This document shows, piece after piece, positions 44,178 through 53,872 of a DNA stretch of 64,000 bases (positions are counted from its first letter, which is position 1; the number at the start of each line of letters is the position of its first letter). The stretch lies in contig NC_053494.1 in NCBI RefSeq assembly GCF_905171775.1, positions 51,538,749 to 51,602,748 on the forward strand, given 5' to 3'. Both the position numbers and the translations under genes were made by a program. The notes beneath the pieces are model-generated. The model made no database searches and was not told the DNA's origin. It saw nothing but the letters and a program-made list of their open reading frames with translations. The DNA comes from Rana temporaria (lineage: Eukaryota > Chordata > Amphibia > Anura > Ranidae).

Positions 44178-44550
44178 AGGCTGGGTTCACACTACGGTTT
44201 TCCCGTCCGTCAGCCGCATACGATTTCAGTATTGAAAACGTATGGGCCCGGACGGGAAAACGTATAGATAGAGAATGCATTGCAAATCGTATGCACTCAG
44301 ATGCATCCGGGTGCGTACGATTTGCTGGCAAAACGTTTTTTAAACGTACGCAAAACCGTGTTCAACCACGGTTTTGCAGTCGTTTTTAAAACAGTATGGC
44401 AAACGCATACGTTTTCCTTTAACATTAATGTCAATGGAAAACGCACATGTGTGCGGTTCCATACGTTCCCGTCCGTTTCAGCCGCATACGGTTTTTCATA
44501 TAAATCGTATGCGGCTGACGGATGGGAAAACCGTAGTGTGAACCCAGCCT
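44178..44550. mobile_element. GGGTTCACAC-class fold-back transposon
   Basis: GGCTGGGTTCACACTACGG and CCGTAGTGTGAACCCAGCC are perfect inverted ends, and the interior mirrors itself (GTATGCGGCTGACGG and CGTCAGCCGCATAC). 373 bp, 104 bp from exon 4. The 140-residue frame at 44280-44702 runs from it into the exon in the wrong frame and is spurious. Confidence 0.85.
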
Positions 44551-44654
44551 TACTGTACGTCTACCACCTGTCTCTGTTGGCAAGCCCATCCACTCAATAT
44601 ACAGTAGGTAATACTACTTTCTTTTGGATACTGATTGTCTTTATTTTTCCCCAG

Positions 44655-44815
44655 CTCCACAGTGAGGACATCAGAGCCCTTTGTCTATTACAGCTACTCT
44701 AAAGCAGGGAACTACACCTCGTCACTCCAAGTCACCGCTCATCTCCACCACTCCCAATATAAACACCACCTTCGGACAAAAACAGGGCATTTCAAGGACA
44801 TACTAATATTACAAG
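44655..44815 (+). CDS. tmem130: tmem130 exon 4 (end of PKD domain)
   Basis: The acceptor TTTATTTTTCCCCAG precedes 44655 and the donor CAAG|GTGCTC follows; phase 2 in, phase 1 out. Joined to exon 3 it reads FGDSSTVRTSEPFVYYSYS, then KAGNYTSSLQVTAHL, alike human FGDGTQMVTEDSVVYYNYS and following. TKTGHFKDILILQ matches human QKTGDFSASLKLQ. The PKD strand pattern and one Asn-X-Thr site (NYTS) are visible. The donor is GTGCTC, a weaker site than the others. Confidence 0.92.
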
Positions 44816-45064
44816 GTGCTCATTTAAAAAAAATGGTAACATAGATATTTTATTTAGATGTACTAATTATTTAATTTGAAAACTCTCATTGGAGAAATAT
44901 GGAGGCGTCCACTGTTACTAATCCTTCTGCAAAGGTTAGTTCCCTTCTGTAGCTGTCTTGTTCCAATAGTTATTGTCCCTTCTCTGAAACATGTATGCAA
45001 ATAAGGATGTCTGGTATTACAGATATGCCTGTTTGTTCTAGGTCAGTGACTCAAACTTTATTAA

Positions 45065-45407
45065 AGGGGTTGTAAAGGTTCGTTTTTTATTTTCTAAATA
45101 GGTTCCTTTAAGCTAGTGCATTGTTGGTTCACTTACCTTTTCCTTCAATTTCCCTTCTAAATGTTTTTTTTCTTTGTCTGAATTTCTCACTTCCTGTTTC
45201 TCCTCAGTAAGCTTGCCCCCATCATCCGAGCGGTGGATAGTCAGCCATAACAGCTTACTGAGGAGGAACAGGAAGTGAGAAATTCAGACAAAGAAAACAA
45301 ATAATTTTTTTTTAGAAGGGAAATCGAAGGAAAAGGTAAGTGAACCAACAATGCACTAGCTTAAAGGAACCTATTTAGAAAATAAAAAACGAACCTTTAC
45401 AACCCCT
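45065..45407. mobile_element. TTAA-type fold-back element, complete
   Basis: TTAA at 45061-45064 and 45408-45411. AGGGGTTGTAAAGGTTCG and CGAACCTTTACAACCCCT are perfect inverted ends, and both arms of about 150 bp pair over their length (ACTTCCTGTTTCTCCTCAG and inverse). The best example of this family in the window. Confidence 0.93.
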
Positions 45408-45917
45408 TTAAACCCAGTTAGTCAGTGTAGTAGCCAGAAAGCTAACATCTACAGAAGGGGGTTGACAGTGGCACTCCATATGCATCTCTGTGTGATGTAA
45501 ATCCTAAGTGGAAAACACTTTAGTTTGCTAAATCACTGTGTATCATTGTCAAATGCCATTTTTTTTCCAGTCAAATACTGTTGTCATATTTTTCATCCTT
45601 TTTTTGCATCTCAGTGCTGCTAATCGCTTACAGTCTCTTTAAGCCACTTCTTGTTTACAGGCTCCCATTCACTGTCATTGGCTGGATGCCATGCCCACAA
45701 AATGCTTGTTGGCAGGACCATCCATCAAAAGTGCATGCACTAGGGTGACAATGCAAGAGTAATATTGGGAGACAGTTGTCATTCCATAATAGGAAGTGCC
45801 TAAGCAAGTCTTTCATGGCAGGATCATCATATTTTCTTCTTTGTCATTATTTTTAGTTCTAAAGATGTATAGGTTTGTACAGAGAACCTCAAATGATATA
45901 CTTAGAAATGGTTACAC

Positions 45918-47326
45918 TCAGGCCATGTACACACGGTCGGTCCAAACCGATGAGAATGGACCGAAGTTGGACCGACCGTGTGTATGGCCCATCGGTCTGT
46001 TGTCCTTCGGACCAAAATTTTAAAACTTGCTTTAACCGCTTAACGACCGCCGCATATACTTATACGTCGGCAAAATGGCACGGACAGGCAGAACGATGTG
46101 CCCGCACGTCGCTGCCTTTCCGCGGGTCAGGGGTCCGATCGGGACCCCCCCAGGTACATGCGGCGGTCGGTAAGCCTCAGGGAGCGATCCGGGATGAGGG
46201 CGCGGCTATTTGCCGCCCCCTCGCGATCGCTCCCCAGAGCTGAAGAACGGGGAGAGCCGTATGTAAACACGGCTTCCCCATGCTTCACTGTGGCAGGTGC
46301 ATCGATCGAGTGATCCCTTTTATAAGGAGACACGATCGATGACGTCAGACCTACAGCCACACCCCCTACAGTTGTAAACACACACTAGGTGAAACATAAC
46401 TCCTTCAGCGCCCGCTGTGGTTAACTCCCAAACTGCAACTGTCATTTTCACAATAAACAATGCAATTTAAATGAATTTTTTGCTGTGAAAATGACAATGG
46501 TCCCAAAAATGTGTCAAAATTGTCCGAAGTGTCCGCCATAATGTCGCAGTCACGAAAAAAATCGCTGATCGCCACCATTAGTAGTAAAAAAAAAAAAATA
46601 ATAATAAAAATGCAATAAAACTATTCCCTATTTTGTAAACGTTATAAATTTTGCGCAAACCAATCGATAAACGCTTATTGCGTTTTTTTTACCAAAAATA
46701 GGTAGAAGAATACGTATCGGCCTAAAGTGAGGAAAAAAAAATGTTATATATGTTTTTGGGGGATATTTATTATAGCAAAAAGTAAAAAATATAGAATTTT
46801 TTTCAAAATTGTCGCTCTATTTTTGTTTATAGCGCAAAAAATAAAAACCGCAGAGGTGATTAAATACCACCAAAAGAAAGCTCTATTTGTGGGGAAAAAA
46901 GGACGCCAATTTTGTTTGGGAGCCACGTCGCACGACCGCGCAATTGTCTGTTAAAGCGACGCAGTGCCGAATTGCAAAACCTGGCCTGGGCATTTAGCTG
47001 CCTAAAGGTCCGGGGCTTAAGTGGTTAAAATCGAACCGAAGGACCGCTGACCGATCGGTCCAAACCGATGGTTAGTACACAAAAGCATCGGTTCTAAACC
47101 CGCGCATGCTCAGAATAATGTCGACGCATGCTTGGAAGCATTGAACTTCGTTTTTTTCAGCACGTCGTTGTGTTTTACGTGTCCGTGTTCTGACCCGATC
47201 GGATTTTGAACTGATGTGTGTGTGTGTACACACATCAGACCATCAGGCCACTTCAGCGGTGGACCGATGAAAGCGGTCCGTCGGACCATTCTCGTCGGTT
47301 TGGACTGACCGTGTGTACAGGGCCTG
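45918..47326. mobile_element. TACACAC-class element split by a TTAA-family element
   Basis: CAGGCCATGTACACACGGTC and GACCGTGTGTACAGGGCCTG are inverted ends. The halves meet around the insertion at 46036-47024; a relative without insertion is at 63399-63803. GGACCGA and TCGGTCC blocks abound inside. Confidence 0.85.
46036..47024 (-). mobile_element. CCACTT/TTAA-family element, complete (989 bp)
   Basis: TTAA at 46032-46035 and 47025-47028, ends CCGCTTAACGACCGCC and GGGGCTTAAGTGG. The related host at 63399-63803 keeps AACTTGTTTTAAAAT without insertion, which supports the TTAA duplication. The frames at 45875-46381 are spurious. Confidence 0.9.
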
Positions 47327-47384
47327 AGAGTATCAGTTGCAAAAAATGTATTTCCATAGGAATGTATAGGTGTTACAGAGGTCA

Positions 47385-47892
47385 TGACTATGGTATAACA
47401 GATGTGCAATTAAACCGTATTATTACCCCTACTACCCAAAACCAACCTTCTTCCCATTAAATGGAGACCACACCAGTTGTTGGGTAAAATAATAGGCCGT
47501 AGCAGCCTTATTTTATTAAAGATAATAATTTAACAATTTTAACGTAAACAACACACCTGTCCTATAACTAACTGACGTTGGTCTCTGCAGGCGAAAGCCT
47601 GTAACTGTAACACTATAAATATATATAAACATATATATACACAAACTCAAACCCTGTATATATATATAAACATATATATACAATTAACTCCTCAATTGCA
47701 CTGCGGTCTCTCGTGCCCTTCTGTCAGGCCTCAAGCCGATGCGTGCTCAGAGACCCTCCCGACCGCAGTGCACCATACCGTTCCCTCCAGGTAACCTCCG
47801 TTATCTGGGCACCATCCTTTTTCCTGTCACCGACAGGTCTTAACTCCCTTATTTTCCGGCTCCTCCTTCACCCGCAGAGACCAAAACCACGC
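47385..47892 (-). repeat. Ngaro repeat B2 (terminal)
   Basis: 508 bp, starting TGACTATGGTATAACAG and ending GAGACCAAAACCACGC on the plus strand. Nearly identical to 48181-48686. It contains a TATATATAAACATATATAT stretch where the copies differ by 2 bp. Confidence 0.95.
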
Positions 47893-48017
47893 TGCCACGA
47901 CAACCTCGCTGAACCTATGGATGAAACAAAACACAAACCAACATACACAACACAACACTGACGTACAACATGACCTACATGACCACAAGATACGAAAAAA
48001 CAAGGGAGGGTGGGTGG

Positions 48018-48180
48018 GAACTTTTCAGCGCGCTGTGCTTGCCCAGGGGCGGGAACAGCCCCTTTTATGACCTCCTCTCTCCTCCCCCTCAACCCCTCAC
48101 AGCCAATGGTTAATTTTCACTGATAACCCAGTCATGGGGGCCCTACTCTGAGTCACTGCGCTCCTGGATCCGGGCCTGCT
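48018..48180 (-). repeat. Ngaro repeat A2 (internal copy)
   Basis: 163 bp from GAACTTTTCAGCGCGCTG to GATCCGGGCCTGCT. It matches 53873-54035 in length and sequence apart from one C/T change seen near the start. Confidence 0.95.
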
Positions 48181-48686
48181 TGACTATGGTATAACAGATG
48201 TGCAATTAAACCGTATTATTACCCCTACTACCCAAAACCAACCTTCTTCCCATTAAATGGAGACCACACCAGTTGTTGGGTAAAATAATAGGCCGTAGCA
48301 GCCTTATTTTATTAAAGATAATAATTTAACAATTTTAACGTAAACAACACACCTGTCCTATAACTAACTGACGTTGGTCTCTGCAGGCGAAAGCCTGTAA
48401 CTGTAACACTATAAATATATATAAACATATATATACACAAACTCAAACCCTGTATATATATAAACATATATATACAATTAACTCCTCAATTGCACTGCGG
48501 TCTCTCGTGCCCTTCTGTCAGGCCTCAAGCCGATGCGTGCTCAGAGACCCTCCCGACCGCAGTGCACCATACCGTTCCCTCCAGGTAACCTCCGTTATCT
48601 GGGCACCATCCTTTTTCCTGTCACCGACAGGTCTTAACTCCCTTATTTTCCGGCTCCTCCTTCACCCGCAGAGACCAAAACCACGC
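48181..48686 (-). repeat. Ngaro repeat B1 (internal copy)
   Basis: 506-bp copy of the terminal repeat 47385-47892, directly abutting A2. The coding part begins 22 bp further on, with the stop of the hydrolase frame at 48709. Confidence 0.95.
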
Positions 48687-48708
48687 CACAGCACCCAAGG
48701 GTAAAACC

Positions 48709-49368
48709 TTATCCTTGGGTGCCCCTCCACACCCTAATGGCCCTCTGAATCCCGTCTTGCAAGCCCAAGAACCACATGTCTATCCCAACTGACGTGAGAT
48801 GCACCCCATCCCCTCGTAAATACCTCCATGTTTCTTCCTCCAACTCCATGTGGCGCACTACCAGCCCCCCGTTCCGAGCCATGAACCTGCCCACATCCCG
48901 GTTGATCTTTCTTCGGGCCCGGTTGATCCTGCTTACTGACCTTGCTAACCTCCAGGCGGTCCGAGCAACAATGTCGGACCAAACTATAACCGTACCCGGA
49001 AACTCCGTCCTCAACCTTAGGATATCAAACTTAATATCCCTGGTGACATCGAGCATCGATCTAACCCCCAGGTCGTTACCTCCGACATGTAACAATAGTA
49101 CATCGGGAGGCCGGTCCAGCCGTGCAAAACGATGCACCTCAGGAACCATTCTGCCCCAAAGCATCCCCGGGACCCCCAGCCAGCGCACACAGGCTTCTTC
49201 CCTTGGGAAGCCCAGTTGCCGACGATCCGGCCTAACATCAGCCCGCCTTGCTCCCCATACTACATATGAGTGGCCCAGGATCCACACCAAGGCCGGGGTA
49301 CCATCTGAAAGAAAGATATACAAGAAAGAACCGGGTAACTCACAGCACACCAACACACTGACCCCCAA
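48709..49368 (-). CDS. SGNH hydrolase domain of the Ngaro element
   Basis: An open frame of 219 codons. The SGNH blocks are ILGHSYVVWG (Ser at about 34), LLLHVGGNDLG (Asn at about 98) and GDGVHLTSVG (Asp about 187, His about 190), all with catalytic residues kept. Such esterase-like domains occur in some Ngaro and CR1-type elements; their role in transposition is not known. The frame has no ATG at its start (the codon is TTG), and a strong acceptor-like CTTTCTTTCAG lies just before residue 22. The domain may therefore be a spliced exon of the recombinase transcript. It shares its frame with the upstream YR, separated by stops. Confidence 0.85.
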   Translation of the reverse strand: MGVSVLVCCELPGSFLYIFLSDGTPALVWILGHSYVVWGARRADVRPDRRQLGFPREEACVRWLGVPGMLWGRMVPEVHRFARLDRPPDVLLLHVGGNDLGVRSMLDVTRDIKFDILRLRTEFPGTVIVWSDIVARTAWRLARSVSRINRARRKINRDVGRFMARNGGLVVRHMELEEETWRYLRGDGVHLTSVGIDMWFLGLQDGIQRAIRVWRGTQG

Positions 49369-49425
49369 ATTTCAAACATGATACACACCATGCACTTGTC
49401 CCCCCCCCCTCTTCCCTATCAGGGA

Positions 49426-50289
49426 TTAACTATCCAACAGGTGAGGGCGGACGTAGCTCCTAAATCTCCTAGATTCCCACCTGCCGATTTGCTTCACCAC
49501 CTCTACTCCCAAACCGCATCTATGTGCTTCAGTTGCCGCACCAATGCGGAAGGAGTGAGAAGAAAAACTTTTCTCATCCACTCCCCCCGCACGGAGCCCT
49601 TTTTTAAAAATGGTAACAAATTGGTACCTTGAAAGGGGGGACCCATCACCATGTATCAAAAAGGAACCCTCTGCCCCCGGGCGCATGTCAAGAAACGCCC
49701 GAACCGCCCCCACCGGGCACAGCGTAGACCCCGGCAGGGCAAATAGTAGAACCTCTCGTCCCTTTCCCATCTGATCCGTTTTTGACTTGCGCAGCCAAAG
49801 CGACACCCTGTCTCGCCCACAACTTACCTCTTGATAACTCAGGCCGCCGGGCCTCTTCTTCGATGGGCTCACCAACTCCCCTATCCTGAAGGCCCCAAAG
49901 AACGCCAATATGAACGCCACCTTAAATAACGCTGACTCGTACTCCGAGGAACAAATACCCGGCAACTGCCCCACCAAACCTTGCAGCACCGAGAACGAAA
50001 CCGGGTGCCTAACATCCCAGGTCATACGAGCTTTCCTATACCCCTTGAGCGCCTGCCTAACCCAGAAATCCTTGGTGAAATCTTGGCAACCCCGCAACTT
50101 GAACAGGAACGCCAAACCCGCCATCTTCTGATTTAGTACCGATACTGACACCCCATCCTCCATGCATCTAGCCACCCAATAAAATAACAAACCTCGCACG
50201 TCCGGCCCACAAGGATCAATCGCCGCCCAGGTAGCCAAAGACTCCCACCCCTTGCCATACCTTACAGTACGCCACCCATGTGGCTTCAC
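49426..50289 (-). CDS. Tyrosine recombinase of the Ngaro element
   Basis: 287 codons. The catalytic set of the tyrosine recombinases is present: Arg135 in FFGAFRIGEL, a Lys in LRKSKTDQ (about 168-170), His245 and Arg248 in HSFRIGAAT, and the nucleophile Tyr279 in RRFRSYVRP. In YR retrotransposons this enzyme integrates a circular cDNA. The first codon of this frame is GTG at 50289-50287. A better N-terminus (SVSEATWVAYCKVWQ, 50312-50268) lies in another frame, so one frame change near 50260-50270, or a spliced start, is likely. Confidence 0.88.
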   Translation of the reverse strand: MKPHGWRTVRYGKGWESLATWAAIDPCGPDVRGLLFYWVARCMEDGVSVSVLNQKMAGLAFLFKLRGCQDFTKDFWVRQALKGYRKARMTWDVRHPVSFSVLQGLVGQLPGICSSEYESALFKVAFILAFFGAFRIGELVSPSKKRPGGLSYQEVSCGRDRVSLWLRKSKTDQMGKGREVLLFALPGSTLCPVGAVRAFLDMRPGAEGSFLIHGDGSPLSRYQFVTIFKKGLRAGGVDEKSFSSHSFRIGAATEAHRCGLGVEVVKQIGRWESRRFRSYVRPHLLDS

Positions 50290-50316
50290 TCACTGACTTT
50301 CTGAGCCAACCAGAGA

Positions 50317-52035
50317 TCACGCCAACGCAATCCTCCACAGCTCCTCTGGACAAGGCACTCCGTGTTGTTCCGATCCCGGCACCAACTCACGGAACCTGTC
50401 CCACTGAAAACGAGATAAGGCGTCAGCAATGACGTTCTCCACTCCCGGTATATGAACTGCATGAATAAATACATTCCTTTGCAGACATCTCAGCACCAGG
50501 TGTTGCAGCAATCGCACCACCGGTGGCGAGGATGCCGACACCCGGTTAATCGCCTGCACCACCCCCAGGTTGTCACAGTGAAATCTCACCTTTTTATCCC
50601 TAAACTCTGCCCCCCACAGTTCCACCGCCAGAACCACTGGAAACAATTCCAGCAGGACCAGGTTCCTTGTAAACCCTGCTTCCACCCAGCTGACTGGCCA
50701 CGGGCCCGCGCTCCACCTGCCCCGGAAAAAAGCTCCGAAGCCTGTGGACCCCGCAGCATCCGTGTATAACTCCAAGTCAAAATTGCTGACAGGGCCCGTC
50801 ATCCATAAAGCCCTCCCGTTAAACTCCTCCAAAAATGAATGCCATACCCGTAGGTCCTCTCTGTGTACTTTTTGTAAGCTAACAAAATGTGTAGGAGCCA
50901 CCACCCCCGCTGTGCTAGCCGACAGCCGCCGACAAAAAACCCGCCCCATTGGCAAAATGCGGCGCGCAAAGTTCAGCTTCCCCAGCAATGACTGGAGCTC
51001 CTTAAGTCGAACCTTGCGCACCCCTACCATGCCCTTTACTTCAGCCTTAAGCGCCACTACCTTATCTTCTGGCAACCTGCATTCCATGACTTCGGAATCC
51101 AAAGTGATCCCTAGAAAAGTCATGACCGTGCGCGGCCCCTCTGTCTTCTCAGGGGCCAGCGGAACCCCAAAACTCTCCGCCACGTGTTCCAGGGTGGCCA
51201 GGAGCACTGACGCCACCCTGGAAGAAGCCGGCCCTACGCACAGAAAGTCATCCAGATAATGGATAACCGAATTCACTCCCGACACGTCCCGCACCACCCA
51301 TTCCAAAAAAGAGCTAAACGTTTCAAAGAACGCACAGGAGATAGAACACCCCATGGGAAGGCACCGGTCAACGTAGAACTGTCCTTCCCATTGGCATCCC
51401 AACAGCCTAAAGCTGTCCGGGTGAACCGGCAGCAGCCGAAATGCCGCCTCCACATCCGTCTTTGCCATTAACGCCCCTTGCCCATATCGCCTAACCCAGT
51501 GCACCGCCGCATCGAACGATGTGTAACTGACCGAACAAGCCTCCGGATCAATGGCATCATTGACCGACCCACTCTTCGGAAACGACAGATGGTGTATTAG
51601 CCTGAACTTGTTAGGTTCTTTTTTGGGCACCACCCCCAGCGGAGAGACCACCAAGTCCGCCAAAGGTGCTACCCCAAAAGGACCTGCCATGCGCCCCAGA
51701 GCCACCTCCTTTCCCAGTTTCTCCGAAACCACGTCCGGACGAAGTAACGCAGACCGCAAATTTCGTGGCACCGGGGGAACAACCCCCAGCTCACACGGAA
51801 TCAAAAACCCCACTGAAAAACCCCTCTCCAACATAGCCGCCGCCCTTCTATCCGGATATCTGCCGAGAAACGGCCGCATCTTTTCCACCTTCACCGGCGT
51901 CGTCCCTCTTGTGAGCAAACTCCCCGGTACGGCCCCTGCTCTGCTTAAAACACTTGGACTGCGGGTGGGAGCCACCGCAGCCCGAGCACTCGTGTTTGTA
52001 CCGACAGGCACCCCCGAACTTGCAAGAGCCCGCAT
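50317..52035 (-). CDS. Reverse transcriptase and RNase H of the Ngaro element
   Basis: 572 codons from ATG at 52035, uninterrupted. RT blocks in order are RLIHHLSFPKSGSVND (about 145-160), AKTDVEAAFRLLPVHP (Asp about 194), CLPMGCSISC (about 225-234) and the active centre IHYLDDFLCVG (YLDD 260-263). RNase H follows with ELYTDAAGSTGFGAF (Asp about 425), LLELFPVVLAVELWG (Glu), FHCDNLGVVQAIN (Asp about 488) and HIPGVENVIADALSR (Asp about 538). All catalytic acids appear intact. It overlaps the gag-like frame by 188 bp in a different frame. Confidence 0.95.
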   Translation of the reverse strand: MRALASSGVPVGTNTSARAAVAPTRSPSVLSRAGAVPGSLLTRGTTPVKVEKMRPFLGRYPDRRAAAMLERGFSVGFLIPCELGVVPPVPRNLRSALLRPDVVSEKLGKEVALGRMAGPFGVAPLADLVVSPLGVVPKKEPNKFRLIHHLSFPKSGSVNDAIDPEACSVSYTSFDAAVHWVRRYGQGALMAKTDVEAAFRLLPVHPDSFRLLGCQWEGQFYVDRCLPMGCSISCAFFETFSSFLEWVVRDVSGVNSVIHYLDDFLCVGPASSRVASVLLATLEHVAESFGVPLAPEKTEGPRTVMTFLGITLDSEVMECRLPEDKVVALKAEVKGMVGVRKVRLKELQSLLGKLNFARRILPMGRVFCRRLSASTAGVVAPTHFVSLQKVHREDLRVWHSFLEEFNGRALWMTGPVSNFDLELYTDAAGSTGFGAFFRGRWSAGPWPVSWVEAGFTRNLVLLELFPVVLAVELWGAEFRDKKVRFHCDNLGVVQAINRVSASSPPVVRLLQHLVLRCLQRNVFIHAVHIPGVENVIADALSRFQWDRFRELVPGSEQHGVPCPEELWRIALA

Positions 52036-52819
52036 TAAATTGCCAACACACCCCTTTTGCTCTGCCGGCCGGTTGCCCCTGGGAACTGGAACCCCCGGCC
52101 CCCCCTGGAAATAACTGCCCTGGAGCCCTGGCCGCTGTCATCAAGCATAACCACAAGTTCATGTCTTTTTGATTCCAACGCAGGTCAGGCCGGACCGCCA
52201 TCCTCTGCCTAAACTGTTCGTCGTACCTAAGCCACGCCGTGCCCCCATACACCATGTGAGCCTCCCCAATGGCATTCTGGTAAATAAACAGACCTGAACA
52301 ACATTCCGGCTTCTTTTCCCCCACTACACATGCCAGTATGCTAAATGCCTGTAGCCAATTGGCGAACGTACGCGGGATCAGCCGGTACCTGCGCCTCTCC
52401 TCTTCCTCTTTCTTGGATTCGTCCGGTTTCCCCCTATCCAAATTAAATTTTTCTAACGGGAGCAAAGAAAAAATCTCCACATACTCACCCTTCCAGATCT
52501 TTTCCCTGACTTCAGACTTGAGATGAGTCCCTAGAGATGCTTCATAGCAAAGATATATCTCACATTTCGCCGCATCTGCCAAGCGGATAATTTCCTGCCT
52601 GGCAGCAGTTTCCCCAGCCCCTTTTCCATCCCCTGCCGTCGTTGGAGCCACCACACTGGCCTGAGCCACCACAGGCGGCAACACCGGGGGAGTCCCCGAG
52701 TCCCCAGCCTGTGGAGCCGTTGAGGTTGCTGTAACAGCCGGGGCCGCGGGGGCTACCACCGGCGGGGGCAAGCTTGCCACCACCAGCGGCGCCGCCGGAG
52801 CCACCGGAGCCACCACCAC
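51848..52819 (-). CDS. Gag-like C-terminal frame of the Ngaro element with a CCCH/zinc-knuckle-like cluster
   Basis: 323 codons. After an Ala/Pro-rich lead come ETAARQEIIRLADAAKCEIY, RYRLIPRTFANWLQAFSILA and a block WLRYDEQFRQRMAVRPDLRW, which resembles Gag of DIRS/Ngaro elements. The Cys-rich cluster CWQFNAGSCKFGGACRYKH, then CSGCGGSHPQSKCFK, is likely to bind nucleic acid. The true N-terminus is in the other frames upstream; the Met at 52819 is probably not used. Confidence 0.8.
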   Translation of the reverse strand: MVVAPVAPAAPLVVASLPPPVVAPAAPAVTATSTAPQAGDSGTPPVLPPVVAQASVVAPTTAGDGKGAGETAARQEIIRLADAAKCEIYLCYEASLGTHLKSEVREKIWKGEYVEIFSLLPLEKFNLDRGKPDESKKEEEERRRYRLIPRTFANWLQAFSILACVVGEKKPECCSGLFIYQNAIGEAHMVYGGTAWLRYDEQFRQRMAVRPDLRWNQKDMNLWLCLMTAARAPGQLFPGGAGGSSSQGQPAGRAKGVCWQFNAGSCKFGGACRYKHECSGCGGSHPQSKCFKQSRGRTGEFAHKRDDAGEGGKDAAVSRQISG

Positions 52820-53860
52820 ACTCGGCCCCCCCCCCCGCGGGAGCCGCCCATGCCGCCGCCGGACCTGGCGCCGCCCCCCGCGCTCTCAAACCTGCCCACC
52901 AGTTCTTTCATGCACGCCAAGAAACCCGCAAATCCCCCCGCCAAACCCGCCGCCCCCCCCCGCCTGACACATTGCCAGGGGGCGGGGACCCGCCCCCCGC
53001 CGACAGAAATACACCGGGCACCCCTACCCCCCCACTGCCACTCTGCCCCCCCACATTCAAATGCACAGCAGGAGAATAAGGTGAATTTGACTTACCCGGC
53101 TGCCTAGGGTTAAAACCACTAGCCGACCCGATCACCTCCACCGCAGCTGCCCCCCGCCGGGGGGGTGGTTCCTCATCAGACTCCGAAAGCTCCCCTTCGG
53201 ACCGGAGCGTAGCAGGCTCATCCGACACTTCCGACAACTCACCAGGGGAAGGATCCCTGGCGGCCGCAGGCCTGGCGTCCGACCGCCCGCCAGACCCGTT
53301 CGCCATTTTCGCCGTCGCCTTCCGTGGGCCAGGGGGTGGGACCCCAGCCCCGTCGACCGCTACCACGCAGTTCACTGCCGCCACATCTGGAGACAGGCCG
53401 CCGGCTGCGGAGGTGTCTGGCCTGGCGGTCGTGCTCCTAGGTCTCCCCCGCAGAGGCGCCGACCCCCGCGTAACAACGCGAGGGGCGGGGCCCGCAACTT
53501 CCGACTCCACTCGCCGCGCGGGTGCCGCGGCCGCCCCAGGACTGCCGGAGCGGCTGCCCGCAGAACCCCGTCCGCGCTGGGGATTCCTCCCGGACCCCCC
53601 CCAGAATTCTTGGCCGCACGCTTCGCGGGGGGGCCCGGAGGGGCCCGAGGATCGGGATTCCCAAATTGACGCTGGGCTCGAATCCGGAGAAAAGCGCTCC
53701 GGAGGCCTAGACCTGCGAGCTCGTGCCGTCGCGCGTCCCCCCTCGTTTGCTGGTGCAGGAGCAACCCCCAGAATGGGCGCAGTTGATCCCGCAGCCAGTC
53801 AGGTCCATGGGCAGCTGCTTCTGCCTGCAGCTGGGCCCAAATAGCAGCAAGGTCAGACAT
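52560..53860 (-). pseudogene. Gag-like N-terminal region of the Ngaro element, frame broken
   Basis: A frame opens with ATG at 53860 (MSDLAAIWAQLQAEAAAHG, then WLRDQLRPFW), but the likely coding sense passes through at least three frames. They are 53860-53372, then 53510-52908 (acidic GELSEVSDEPATLRSEGEL) and 52944 onward (GFAGFLACMKELVGRFESAG) before the C-terminal frame. Each switch lies near a run of C or G (about 53620-53640, 52920-52960 and 52826-52840). Either the copy is damaged, or these runs were misread in the assembly. Confidence 0.6.
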
Positions 53861-53872
53861 ACCTGTTGCTCA

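Noticed and set aside
44280..44702. 140-codon frame overlapping tmem130 exon 4
   Set aside because: It reads a fold-back transposon and then the exon in the wrong frame; the spliced frame is the one similar to TMEM130.
48776..49381. 201-codon plus-strand frame
   Set aside because: It is antisense to the SGNH hydrolase frame, which has clear catalytic motifs; the plus-strand frame has none.
50744..52172. Plus-strand frames of 171 and 187 codons
   Set aside because: Shadows of the reverse transcriptase and gag-like frames on the minus strand.
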